From positions 124,001 to 188,000 of the forward strand of contig NZ_JAERSF010000004.1 of assembly GCF_016735615.1 (NCBI RefSeq): DNA of 64,000 nucleotides, given 5' to 3'. This DNA is from Flavobacterium tagetis (lineage in GTDB: Bacteria; Bacteroidota; Bacteroidia; Flavobacteriales; Flavobacteriaceae). The stretch's first letter is position 1. Each line of letters starts with the position of its first letter. The notes under the pieces were generated by a model. The model had not been told where the DNA came from, made no database searches, and saw only the letters and a list, made by a program, of their open reading frames with translations. A program made the translations under genes and the position numbers. Below are positions 34,254 to 43,711 of this stretch, in pieces.

Positions 34254-35650
34254 TGCCAAATAAAAAAGTTTTTATTTTACTTCCAGATGGTGTTGGACTT
34301 AGGAATTTTGCTTTTTCTAATTTTTATAAGATAGGATTAGAATGCAAATTCAATATAGTCTATTGGAATAATACACCATTTGATTTGACAAGTTTAGGTT
34401 TTAATGAAATTAAAATTAAAAACGCTAAAACAAATCCTCTAACAGACAGTTATAAAAATGCTCGAAAGCACATTGAGCTGAATCTTAACATAAAAAGAGC
34501 AGGAGATGCTGTTTATGATTCTTATCGTTTTCCTTTTTTCTTTAAAAGTGTAAAAGGAGCAGTCAAAAGTTACGCTGCAAAACTATTTATTGCAATAAAT
34601 AATTCAGAGAGAGGTTTAGAAAAGGTCAGAGAAAAGATAAAATTCCAAGAAAAGAAAACGAGGTTTTACCAAGATTGTTTGCAAACACTTCAAGAAGAAA
34701 AACCTCACTTTGTATTTTGTACAAACCAGCGTCCGGTTTTAGCAATTGCCCCAATATTAGCTGCTAAAGAACTTAACATACCAACAGGAACATTTATTTT
34801 TTCATGGGATAATTTGCCAAAAGCGACGATGGTTATAGAAACCGATTATTATTTTGTGTGGAGTGAGCACATGAAGGAAGAACTTCTGAAATATTATCCA
34901 TACATACTAGAAAATCAGATTTTTGTTGTTGGAACCCCACAATTTGAAAGTCATTTTAATCCGGATGATATTATAGACAGGATTAAATTTTTTAATGATC
35001 ATAATCTTGATTTAAGTAAAAAATACATTTGTTATTCTGGTGATGATTTTACGACCTGTCCAGATGATCCCAAATATTTATCGGATGTTGCAGATGGAGT
35101 AAGAAGGTTAAATGAACAAAATAATCATTTATTAGGAATCATATTTAGGCGTTGTCCAGTTGATTTTTCAACTAGATATGATGAGGTTCTTGAGAGAAAT
35201 GAAGATTTGATCGTACCAATTGATCCGATATGGAAAAAAAATGGGACTGAATGGAATACCATTTTGCCAACTCAAGAAGATGTTAAATTATTGACTAATA
35301 CAATATTTCATACCGAAATGGTGGTAAACCTTGGGTCTTCAATGGTATTTGATTATGCTTGTTTTAAAAAACCATGCGCGTTTTTAAAATATGATGTTCC
35401 AAATAAAATAGATATGAATTGGTCAGTATCTAAAATTTACAATTACGTACATTTTCGTTCGATGCCAGATCAAAATGCAGTTATTTGGTTAAATTCAGCA
35501 GATGAAATTACAGATAAAATTCGAAACGGATTGAATACAAATGGAACATTAGAAAGTGCCCAAAATTGGTTTAAGATTATTAATCAGGAACCGCCAGAAA
35601 TTTCCTCAGCTAGAATATGGAAATCAATTGAAACAATTCTTAACTACTAA
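34253..35650 (+). CDS. Unassigned GT-B-like protein, sialyltransferase candidate
   Basis: This 465-residue protein is not one I recognise by name. Its C-terminal half has VVGTPQF (225-231), a donor-site-like VNLGSSMVFDYACFKKP (358-374) and FSWDNLPK (183-190), which resemble CDP-glycerol- and capsule-type GT-B enzymes. It starts in a TAATG overlap with neuC. No known sialyltransferase family (GT38, GT42, GT52, GT80) is evident in the window, so this gene is the best positional candidate for using CMP-sialic acid. Biochemical function is inference. Confidence 0.5.
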   Translation: MPNKKVFILLPDGVGLRNFAFSNFYKIGLECKFNIVYWNNTPFDLTSLGFNEIKIKNAKTNPLTDSYKNARKHIELNLNIKRAGDAVYDSYRFPFFFKSVKGAVKSYAAKLFIAINNSERGLEKVREKIKFQEKKTRFYQDCLQTLQEEKPHFVFCTNQRPVLAIAPILAAKELNIPTGTFIFSWDNLPKATMVIETDYYFVWSEHMKEELLKYYPYILENQIFVVGTPQFESHFNPDDIIDRIKFFNDHNLDLSKKYICYSGDDFTTCPDDPKYLSDVADGVRRLNEQNNHLLGIIFRRCPVDFSTRYDEVLERNEDLIVPIDPIWKKNGTEWNTILPTQEDVKLLTNTIFHTEMVVNLGSSMVFDYACFKKPCAFLKYDVPNKIDMNWSVSKIYNYVHFRSMPDQNAVIWLNSADEITDKIRNGLNTNGTLESAQNWFKIINQEPPEISSARIWKSIETILNY

Positions 35651-35684
35651 AAACTTTTTAATTTAGATAAAATTATTTTAATTT

Positions 35685-37118
35685 ATGTTTTTTAACTCAT
35701 TGACTTTTGCCATCTTTTTACCAATCGTTTTTTTACTTTATTGGTTTGTCTTCAATAAAAATAAAAATACGCAAAATGCTTTATTAATTGTTGCGAGTTA
35801 TTATTTTTATTCTTGTTGGGATTGGAGGTTTCTTTTCTTATTAGTTTTTTCTACATTTTTAGATTATTTCACTGGAATTCAAATCGAGAAAAGTAACTCT
35901 GAAAAAAGCCGGAAATTTTGGTTTTGGCTTAGCATTTTAGTGAATCTAGGTTTTTTGGGAATTTTTAAATACTATAACTTCTTTGCAACATCATTTGCAG
36001 AAATGTTTACTTCATTTGGATTTAAAGTAAGTCCATTTTTATTGAATGTAATTCTGCCTGTTGGAATTTCATTTTACACTTTCCATGGATTGTCTTATGT
36101 AATTGATATTTACTATAAAAGAATAAAAGCTGAATATAATTTTATTGATTATTCCTTGTTTGTGAGTTACTTTCCTCTTTTAGTAGCTGGACCAATAGAA
36201 AGGGCAACACATTTATTGCCGGAGTTAAAGGAAAAACGCGAGTTTAATTTAAAAAAAGCAAAAGAAGGAGTTTATCAAATTGTTTGGGGTTTAGTTAAAA
36301 AAGTAGTTATTGCCGATACTTGCGCAGTATATGCAAATGCTATTTTTGATCATTATCCTTCAATGAATTCATTTTCATTGATTTTGGGAGCAATTTATTT
36401 TGCGTTCCAGATTTATGGAGACTTTTCAGGATATTCAGATATCGCCCTAGGCGTTTCTAAATTATTTGGTTTAGATTTATTAAGAAATTTTAATTATCCT
36501 TATTTTTCAAGAGATATTGCAGAGTTTTGGCGCCGTTGGCATATTTCGCTTTCTTCTTGGTTTCGAGATTATTTATATATTCCGTTAGGAGGAAGCAAAG
36601 GTGGTCTTTGGATGAAAATTAGAAATACTTTTATCATCTTTATTGTTAGCGGATTTTGGCACGGTGCCAACTGGACATACATTGTTTGGGGATTTATAAA
36701 TGCAGTCTATTTTCTTCCTTTATTGTTGTCCAATAGTAATAGAAACAATATGGATTCTGTTACTTTAAAATGGAATTTTGATTCCGTTCGAGTATTATTT
36801 AGCATTTTAACCACTTTCTTATTGACTTGTGTAGCTTGGGTATTTTTTAGAGCAAAAACAATAACTGATGCCATTTTATATTTAAAAAAAATATTTACTA
36901 ATGGAGAGTTTAGCGCTCAATATTTAGATAACGAACGATACAATTATGAATTATTATTAATGATTGGTTTGTTTGTTTTGGTTGAATGGAATAATAAAAC
37001 CAAGGTCGAGCCAATTTCTGGGAAAAGGAGTATACTTAAAATGGCTTTAGCTATTATGGCTATTATAGCTTTTGGGACTTATTCAGATTATAAAGAATTT
37101 ATTTATTTCCAATTTTAA
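35685..37118 (+). CDS. MBOAT family O-acyltransferase (AlgI-like)
   Basis: This 477-residue membrane protein has about 11-12 segments. It has the motifs FKYYNF, LPVGISFYTFHGLSYVID, H286 in FWRRWHISLSSWFRDYLYIP and the catalytic H326 in SGFWHGANW, all typical of the AlgI/DltB MBOAT family. It transfers acyl groups across the inner membrane to a periplasmic acceptor. It overlaps the next gene by TAATG. That gene looks like the usual SGNH-type partner, so together they probably O-acetylate the exported glycan. Confidence 0.92.
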   Translation: MFFNSLTFAIFLPIVFLLYWFVFNKNKNTQNALLIVASYYFYSCWDWRFLFLLVFSTFLDYFTGIQIEKSNSEKSRKFWFWLSILVNLGFLGIFKYYNFFATSFAEMFTSFGFKVSPFLLNVILPVGISFYTFHGLSYVIDIYYKRIKAEYNFIDYSLFVSYFPLLVAGPIERATHLLPELKEKREFNLKKAKEGVYQIVWGLVKKVVIADTCAVYANAIFDHYPSMNSFSLILGAIYFAFQIYGDFSGYSDIALGVSKLFGLDLLRNFNYPYFSRDIAEFWRRWHISLSSWFRDYLYIPLGGSKGGLWMKIRNTFIIFIVSGFWHGANWTYIVWGFINAVYFLPLLLSNSNRNNMDSVTLKWNFDSVRVLFSILTTFLLTCVAWVFFRAKTITDAILYLKKIFTNGEFSAQYLDNERYNYELLLMIGLFVLVEWNNKTKVEPISGKRSILKMALAIMAIIAFGTYSDYKEFIYFQF

Positions 37119-37999
37119 TGAAGAAGTTTTTATTGTACATATTAGGGGTTTTTATTTTAACAATTTCAATAGCAGTTATTTTAGACGGATTGTATACTTA
37201 TGTTTTTATGCAGTCAAGAAACCGTGGAAAAATCGAAACCGTTTTTAATTCTACAGCAAAAAAATATGATGTAGTAATTTTAGGTTCTTCAAGAGCGAAT
37301 AATCATTTTGTGTCGCAAATGTTTGAAGACAAGGGGTTAAAAACATTTAATTACGGAATCAGTGGCGGGCATTTGTTTGAAGCTTCATTAATATTGAAAT
37401 TGATGATTGAAAGAAAATATGAAATCAAAAATGTAATTCTTGAAGCAGATTTGAATTTAGCAAGTGATCGTCAAGCCGAAGGAATTGCTGCGTTGTTTCT
37501 GCCATATATTCATAATTCAGAAATAATTAAAGAACATTATAGAAATCAAAGTAATTTCAATGAGTTATACTATATACCATTTTATAGATATATAAAAAAT
37601 GATAGTAAAATTGGTTGGAGGGAAACATTTTTTACAGCAATACGCAAGAAAACAAATTCCTTAGAAAATTTAGGATATCATCCATTAGAAAAACATAAAA
37701 ATGGCAATATGAAAAACAATATTGTCAATTTGAATCCACTGCCAAACAATAAATATTACGAAGAGATTAAAGATATATGTAAAAAGAATGGGATCAATTT
37801 TATTGCTGTTATGACGCCAATGTGCGAGAATGTGGTGGGTATGAATTATTTTGACAAAGTAAAAAAAGCATATCCAGAAATTTACAATTACGAAAATACA
37901 GTTATTGAAAACAAATATTTTTCTTCATGTGGACATATGACAGATGAAGGAGCAAGATTGTTTACCGCTAGAATTATTAAAGATTTTTTTAATAAATAA
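37118..37999 (+). CDS. SGNH/AlgJ-like partner of the MBOAT acyltransferase
   Basis: This 293-residue protein has an N-terminal signal anchor (about 4-24), then DVVILGSSRANNHF with the likely nucleophile S57 or S58, NYGISGGH, and GHMTDEGARLFTARI near the end. It resembles DltD/AlgJ-like SGNH proteins that finish acyl transfer in the periplasm. The Asp normally three residues before the catalytic His appears to be Ser270 (His273), so the triad may be incomplete or shifted. Pairing with the MBOAT gene supports the role. Confidence 0.65.
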   Translation: MKKFLLYILGVFILTISIAVILDGLYTYVFMQSRNRGKIETVFNSTAKKYDVVILGSSRANNHFVSQMFEDKGLKTFNYGISGGHLFEASLILKLMIERKYEIKNVILEADLNLASDRQAEGIAALFLPYIHNSEIIKEHYRNQSNFNELYYIPFYRYIKNDSKIGWRETFFTAIRKKTNSLENLGYHPLEKHKNGNMKNNIVNLNPLPNNKYYEEIKDICKKNGINFIAVMTPMCENVVGMNYFDKVKKAYPEIYNYENTVIENKYFSSCGHMTDEGARLFTARIIKDFFNK

Positions 38000-38001
38000 T
38001 T

Positions 38002-39165
38002 ATGCATATAGCGTTTCTAACTCCAGAATACTCTCATCTTAGTGTTACACAATCAGCAGGAATCGGTACAAGTATTAAAAATCTGGCAACATCACTGCAT
38101 AACTCAGGAAATGATATTAGTATTTTTATTTATAATCAGGCTGTACAAGAAATTATAGATGACAATGGAATTAAAATTTATTGTATAAAAAAAATAAAAT
38201 ATAAATTTTTAGGATGGTATTTGTATCGTAAATACATTGAGAAATTCTGTAATCAAATTATAAAACAAGAGAATATTGAAGTAATTGAAGCCGCAGATTG
38301 GACTGGAATTACGGCATTTATGCATTTTAGAATTCCTTTAGTAATTCGTTTTCATGGAAGCGACACCTATTTCTGTCACTTAGAGAATAGAAAACAAAAA
38401 CTTAAAAATTTCTGGTTTGAAAAATTGGCAATAAATAAAGCTCAGGCATTTATAGCACCAACAACTTTTGCTGGAGAAGTTTCAAAAAAACTTTTTAAGA
38501 TAAAAGGAAAAGAAACTCAGACCATTCATAATGGTTTAGATATAAATGAATTTGAAAATAAGGAGCCAGAAAAATTTGAAAAATATACAATCCTTTATAT
38601 TGGTACCTTAATTAGAAAAAAAGGTGTTTTAGAACTACCAGAAATTTTCGGCAAAGTACGGAATGTTTTTCCAGAAACAAAACTTCTTCTAATAGGGAGT
38701 GATTCTTTCGATATAAAAACCAACTCTAAATCAACTTGGGAATTAATGAAAAATTTGTTTGCAAAGAATGATTTAAATAATGTACAATATTTAGGGAAAA
38801 TTCCATACAATGAGATTCAAGAGCATATAAAAAAAGCAAATGTATGCGTGTTTCCAACTTATGCAGAGACTTTAGGGATGGTAACAATAGAAGCTATGGC
38901 CATGCACAAAGCAATTGTAAACAGTAATATTGGTTGGTCTCAAGAACTTATAACAGACGAACAAAGTGGTTATCTTGTATATCCTTCAAATCACGATTTG
39001 TATGCTGAAAGAATTATGCAATTATTTGAAAATGATTCTTTGGTCTTACAATTAGGAAAAAAAGCTAGAGAACGAGTTGAAGAAAAATTTAATATAAATA
39101 AGCTTGCTATTGAAAACATTAGTTTTTATCAAAATATTATAAACTCCAATAAAAAGACAACGTGA
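38002..39165 (+). CDS. GT4 family glycosyltransferase
   Basis: This 387-residue GT-B protein has SAGIGTSIKNLATSL at the acceptor side, RFHGSDTYF, IHNGLDINEFE, LYIGTLIRKKGVLELP, and the donor-site motif FPTYAETLGMVTIEAMAM (E-x7-E). It is a typical retaining WbaZ/PimB-like transferase. It begins two bases after the SGNH-type gene and ends in a GTGA overlap with the next gene. The substrate is unknown. Confidence 0.87.
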   Translation: MHIAFLTPEYSHLSVTQSAGIGTSIKNLATSLHNSGNDISIFIYNQAVQEIIDDNGIKIYCIKKIKYKFLGWYLYRKYIEKFCNQIIKQENIEVIEAADWTGITAFMHFRIPLVIRFHGSDTYFCHLENRKQKLKNFWFEKLAINKAQAFIAPTTFAGEVSKKLFKIKGKETQTIHNGLDINEFENKEPEKFEKYTILYIGTLIRKKGVLELPEIFGKVRNVFPETKLLLIGSDSFDIKTNSKSTWELMKNLFAKNDLNNVQYLGKIPYNEIQEHIKKANVCVFPTYAETLGMVTIEAMAMHKAIVNSNIGWSQELITDEQSGYLVYPSNHDLYAERIMQLFENDSLVLQLGKKARERVEEKFNINKLAIENISFYQNIINSNKKTT

Positions 39166-40706
39166 TCATTGTTTATCATCAAAATAATAAAATAGTTAAA
39201 GTTGGAGCACAAACAAAAAATGTTTTCTCTGAAAATAAAAGTATTGGTAAAAATCTAATTGAAATTGCACAGCAATTTCCTCAAGATTTAATTATTTGGA
39301 GTCATATCTCGTTAGAATCGCATCTGAATGTGGAGAAAATTGATGAAATTTTTCATCAAGAAAAAATAATGGCTTCCTATAATTTATCTCCAAATAAATT
39401 TATTTCTAATGATATTGGATATGTAGATTCGTCACCTTTTTTAAAAATAAATAAAGAAGTAAGTTACCCCACTTGGATGATGAGCAGCAATGTAGGAGGA
39501 ATTCATGCTTCTGTTTTATTACTTTTAAAGAATCAGATAAAGATAGATGCAGATTTTGACTATTTTTTAAACTCAATAGCAAAATTAGGAATGTCAAAAG
39601 GACTATTGTGCTATTCTGATCCTAAATTATTAAACGACTGTTCGCAAATTTTTCCAAAGCATAAAGAAAATAAAAGCCTTCTTTTTAGATTTGTAAAACA
39701 ACATTATAAAACGCGTTGGATATTTTTACTTTTTTTAGATCTGTTTCTTTATAAAAGAACATTGGCTGTTTTTCCCTTTTTAATGTCTTTTTTTTACAAG
39801 AAAAGAGGTCTGAAAATAGATACATTCCATGAAATTAAACCCGAATCTAAAAATATAGTAATTGAAAAAGGAACTATAGATGTAATTATTCCGACAATTG
39901 GACGAAAAAAATATTTATATGATACCCTAAAAGATCTTTCCTTGCAAACATTTTTGCCTACCTGTATTATTATTGTGGAGCAAAATCCTGTTCAAGACAG
40001 CATCACAGAACTTGATTATATTTTAAATGAAGATTGGCCATTTCAAATTAAACATATTTTTACGCATCAAACTGGAGCATGTAATGCAAGAAATTTGGCC
40101 ATGAAAGAAGTGAGGAGCGAATGGGTATTTATGGCAGATGATGATATTCGAATACAATCAGACTTTTTGGAAGAAACATTTCAGGTAATTAAAAAAGAAG
40201 GAGTAGAACAAATTACTTTAGGATGCTATCAACTTGATTATTCTTCACATAAAAAAATAAAACAGAAATTTCAATGGGGCAGTTTTGGTTCAGGTTGCAG
40301 TATTGTAAAGGCAGAGAATATAAAAACACTTTCTTATAATATGAGTTTTGAATTTGGTTATGGAGAAGACAGTGATTTTGGAATGCAACTTAGAAATTTA
40401 GGGCATGATATTCTTTATTCCCCAAAACCAGAAATCCTTCATCTAAAGGCACCAATAGGCGGTTTTAGAACAAAACACATTTTAGCTTGGGCAGATGAGA
40501 AAATTCAGCCAAAACCTTCGCCTACAGTAATGCTAAATAAGGTTTTAAATTTTACTCAACAGCAGATTGAGGGTTATAGAACCATTTTATTCTTTAAATA
40601 TTATAAAGTTCAAAAAATTAAAAACCCATTACGATATTATTCTTGTTACAAAAAACAATGGTCAAAAAGCCAATATTGGGCTAATAAATTAAATGCTAAA
40701 AAATGA
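39162..40706 (+). CDS. GT2 glycosyltransferase with large N-terminal domain
   Basis: This protein is 514 residues long. The GT2 domain starts near residue 239 (DVIIPTIGRKKYLYDTLKDL), with M324-A-D-D-D328 as the metal site and EFGYGEDSDFGMQL further on. Residues 1-220 form a separate domain I do not recognise, with DLIIWSHISLESHL and a hydrophobic stretch at about 186-212 that may be a membrane segment. GTG 39162 is the start because it gives a GTGA overlap with the preceding gene and no ATG lies near. Confidence 0.75.
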   Translation: MIIVYHQNNKIVKVGAQTKNVFSENKSIGKNLIEIAQQFPQDLIIWSHISLESHLNVEKIDEIFHQEKIMASYNLSPNKFISNDIGYVDSSPFLKINKEVSYPTWMMSSNVGGIHASVLLLLKNQIKIDADFDYFLNSIAKLGMSKGLLCYSDPKLLNDCSQIFPKHKENKSLLFRFVKQHYKTRWIFLLFLDLFLYKRTLAVFPFLMSFFYKKRGLKIDTFHEIKPESKNIVIEKGTIDVIIPTIGRKKYLYDTLKDLSLQTFLPTCIIIVEQNPVQDSITELDYILNEDWPFQIKHIFTHQTGACNARNLAMKEVRSEWVFMADDDIRIQSDFLEETFQVIKKEGVEQITLGCYQLDYSSHKKIKQKFQWGSFGSGCSIVKAENIKTLSYNMSFEFGYGEDSDFGMQLRNLGHDILYSPKPEILHLKAPIGGFRTKHILAWADEKIQPKPSPTVMLNKVLNFTQQQIEGYRTILFFKYYKVQKIKNPLRYYSCYKKQWSKSQYWANKLNAKK

Positions 40707-41707
40707 AATTTTCACTGATTATTTGTACATATATGCGTCCTGAGCCATTAGTTACACTATTGAACTCAGTAAACATTCAAAGTAAATATCCAGATGAAAT
40801 TTTAATCATTGATGGATCATTAAATGAAGAAACAAAAAAAGCTCTAGACAAAAATAATTTTAAGAATTTAAATTATTTTTTAGTTTCTGAGGAAGATCGG
40901 GGGTTAACAAGACAACGCAATTTTGGAATCTCGAAAGTAAACAGTGATACAAACGTGGTTTGTTTTTTGGATGATGATACGGTTTTGGAGTCAGATTATT
41001 TTTATGAAATAATTAAAACATTTCAAGATAGACCTGATGTAATAGGTGTAGGGGGGGTATCTTTAAATCAAAACAAATGGAAGCTTCAGGAAAGTAGTGG
41101 AGAGTATAACAAAAATAAATATTATTTATTTGAAGGATATTTTTATCCCGAAGGATTGAGAAATGTTGTAAGAAATTATCTTGGACTTGCTTCTGACTTA
41201 GGCCCAGGAAGAATGCCGGCATATTCTCATGGAAGAACTTGCGGATTTCCTTTAACTGGTAAGATCTATGAAGTAGATTTATTGATAGGAATGTCAATGT
41301 CATTTAGGAAGGATATTTTTGATAGAATTAAATTCTCAAAATTTTTTGAAGGTTATGGTTTGTATGAAGATGCTGATTTTAGCTTAAGAACTTTACAATT
41401 TGGTAAAAATGTAATTAATACTAGGGCAAAATTATATCATTTTCATGATCCCTCTGGAAGGCCTAATAAATTTAGATATGGTAAAATGGTAGTGAAAAAT
41501 GGTTGGTATGTTTGGCGCATTAAGAACCCAAATCCTAAATTTATAGATCGTTATAAGTGGAATTGCATAACAATTTTATTAATTCTAATAAGATTTAGCA
41601 ATGCTATTACAAGTAGTACTGAAAGAACTCAAGCTTTTACTGAAGCATTAGGAAGGCTTAACGCCTATTTTAGCCTTGTATTTAATAAACCACATCATAT
41701 TAGATGA
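40703..41707 (+). CDS. GT2 family glycosyltransferase with a G7 tract
   Basis: This 334-residue protein has SLIICTYMRPEPLVTLLNSV, LIIDGSLNEET, D90-D-D92 (CFLDDDTVLES) and FFEGYGLYEDADFSLRT. It is joined by ATGA overlaps to both neighbours. A run of seven G (41051-41057), encoding Gly117-Gly118 in VGVGGVSL, stands out in a gene with few G runs. A one-base slip there would end translation early. Specificity is unknown. Confidence 0.82.
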   Translation: MKFSLIICTYMRPEPLVTLLNSVNIQSKYPDEILIIDGSLNEETKKALDKNNFKNLNYFLVSEEDRGLTRQRNFGISKVNSDTNVVCFLDDDTVLESDYFYEIIKTFQDRPDVIGVGGVSLNQNKWKLQESSGEYNKNKYYLFEGYFYPEGLRNVVRNYLGLASDLGPGRMPAYSHGRTCGFPLTGKIYEVDLLIGMSMSFRKDIFDRIKFSKFFEGYGLYEDADFSLRTLQFGKNVINTRAKLYHFHDPSGRPNKFRYGKMVVKNGWYVWRIKNPNPKFIDRYKWNCITILLILIRFSNAITSSTERTQAFTEALGRLNAYFSLVFNKPHHIR

Positions 41708-42792
41708 AAAAAACAATTTTTATCTCATTTAGCTTAGGGACAGGTTCTGTCTCGGATTATTTTTTGGCGTTGGTAGAAAATCTAAATAAAAAATATCAGG
41801 TAATTATTTTTTCTGACACAAAAACTAACGAAGCAATTGCTGTACCGAAAGATGTTGTCATAAAACATTGGCCATCAACACGTCCAACCAAATGGGTAGA
41901 TGGTGTTTTTCTTTACCGAAACATCAAAAAATATCGTCCTTCAATGACAATATCTATTTTTGGATCGGTAAATATTTTTTTGATTGTTGGATTTTTATGC
42001 GGAGTAAAAACAAGAATAGCTTGGATCAGGACTTTAAGCTCTCAGTTCAAACAGAAAAACATACTAGTCTTTAGAAAGAGATTGTTATATAAGTTAGCAA
42101 CTAATTTTGTTACAAACTCTAATGCAACAAAAGAAGATGTTAATAAAAAATTTTACGTTCCGATTTCTAAAATAATGGTTTTACCAAATTCAATTAGAGA
42201 TTTTTATTCAGATATTCAATCTGTTAATTATGCGAATATAAAAGTAATAACATATGCTGGAAGGTTACATAAGTCGAAAGGGGTTGAAGTTCTCATAAAA
42301 GCATTCTCCAAAATCTGCGCTCCATTTGCAGATGTAAAATTAATAATCATTGGATCTGGAGAAGAAGAAAGTAATTTAAAGAAACTGGTTAAGGATTTAA
42401 AGTTGGAGGAATTTGTGGACTTTAAAGGAAACTTATCAAGAAACAAAGTTTTAGAAATGTTTAAAAGTTCTTATCTAGCTGTTGTACCAAGCCATTCTGA
42501 AGCATTTGGTTATACGGTTATAGAAGCAATGAGTATGAAAACATTAATAATTGGAGCAAATAATACTGGTATTAAGGAAATAATCCGAGATAATAATACA
42601 GGTTTGCTTTTTGAAACAAATCAAGTTAATGATTTACATGAAAAAATTAGTAGTGCTTTATTAAATCCTGAAGTAAGAAATAAATTAGCAATAGAAGGTT
42701 ATAATCATTTTAAAAATAATTATGAGACATCAGGCGCAATAAAAAGAGACTTATATTATTTTGATAATTTAATGATGCATATCAATGAATAA
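41704..42792 (+). CDS. GT4 family glycosyltransferase
   Basis: This 362-residue GT-B enzyme has FSLGTGSVSDYFLALVENL near the start, TNSNATKEDV, VLPNSI, YAGRLHKSKGVEVLI and the donor motif VPSHSEAFGYTVIEAMSM, followed by ANNTGIKEIIRD. This is a canonical family-4 layout and length. It overlaps the preceding GT2 gene by ATGA and the FkbM-type methyltransferase gene by eight bases, which suggests that the three act on the same sugar chain. Confidence 0.87.
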   Translation: MKKTIFISFSLGTGSVSDYFLALVENLNKKYQVIIFSDTKTNEAIAVPKDVVIKHWPSTRPTKWVDGVFLYRNIKKYRPSMTISIFGSVNIFLIVGFLCGVKTRIAWIRTLSSQFKQKNILVFRKRLLYKLATNFVTNSNATKEDVNKKFYVPISKIMVLPNSIRDFYSDIQSVNYANIKVITYAGRLHKSKGVEVLIKAFSKICAPFADVKLIIIGSGEEESNLKKLVKDLKLEEFVDFKGNLSRNKVLEMFKSSYLAVVPSHSEAFGYTVIEAMSMKTLIIGANNTGIKEIIRDNNTGLLFETNQVNDLHEKISSALLNPEVRNKLAIEGYNHFKNNYETSGAIKRDLYYFDNLMMHINE

Positions 42793-43711
42793 TTTTACTA
42801 AAGCACAAGTAGTTTGCAGATTTCTCCCTCCGATAATTTCGCAATATGTTAGAAATAAGATTTTTACATTTAAGGAAGGGGAGGTTTTATCTATTAATTT
42901 TAGAAAAAAAGCTATAACCGGAAGTCAATTTATAGGAAATACTAATGATTTCCATGCTTTAAAATTTGGAGTACATGGATACTTTGATTGGAGAAACGTT
43001 ATTCTTGTCAATGAAATTTTAAAATATTACAAAGGGACTATTGTAGAAATAGGAGCAAATATAGGTACTGAGACAATTTGTTTTGCGGATATTGCAAAAA
43101 AGCAGCAAGTTAATGTAATTGCTTTTGAACCCGTTCCAGCAAATTACGATGCAGTATGTACCATAAAAAAAGAGAATAATTTAAATGAGTTAACAATAAT
43201 TAATAAATTGGTTTCTCATGAAATAGGTTATTCTTTTTTTAAAATGCCAGATGGAAATGAATCTGGTTCAGGTTTTATTGCAAATCCTATATCCAAAGAA
43301 GGCTTTCAGGAATTTGAAGTTACAACCTTAAATGTTGAATTGTTAAACAAAAAAAAGAGTGCTGTTTTTGCAATTGATGTAGAAGGATTTGAATATAATG
43401 TGCTTTTAGGTGGTATTGATATTATCAAAAGAGATAGGCCATTTCTCATTTTGGAAGTAAACGAGAATTACTTAGAAAAACGAGGAAATACTACAATAAA
43501 AGAGTTAAATGCGTTTTTGGGTGAATTAGAATATAAGCCATTTTATATTGATAAATTAGGATTGAAAGAAGTTGATATATATAATTTTAAAGTGAAATCC
43601 AATAAAAATTGGATTTGTATACCAAAAGAAAAAATGGCAATAAAAGATAAATTATCAAATAGTATCTTTTATAATGCATTAAATCCTTTTATAAATTATA
43701 GAATTCTGTAA
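42785..43711 (+). CDS. FkbM family SAM-dependent methyltransferase
   Basis: This 308-residue protein has the SAM motif VEIGANIGTET (87-97), FEPVPANYDA (114-123) and the FAIDVEGFEYNVLLGG motif that is diagnostic of the Methyltransf_21/FkbM family. Members O-methylate sugars and polyketides. It lies between two GT4 genes, overlapping one and touching the other by TAATG, so sugar O-methylation in the repeat unit is likely. The methylated position cannot be told. Confidence 0.87.
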   Translation: MNNFTKAQVVCRFLPPIISQYVRNKIFTFKEGEVLSINFRKKAITGSQFIGNTNDFHALKFGVHGYFDWRNVILVNEILKYYKGTIVEIGANIGTETICFADIAKKQQVNVIAFEPVPANYDAVCTIKKENNLNELTIINKLVSHEIGYSFFKMPDGNESGSGFIANPISKEGFQEFEVTTLNVELLNKKKSAVFAIDVEGFEYNVLLGGIDIIKRDRPFLILEVNENYLEKRGNTTIKELNAFLGELEYKPFYIDKLGLKEVDIYNFKVKSNKNWICIPKEKMAIKDKLSNSIFYNALNPFINYRIL

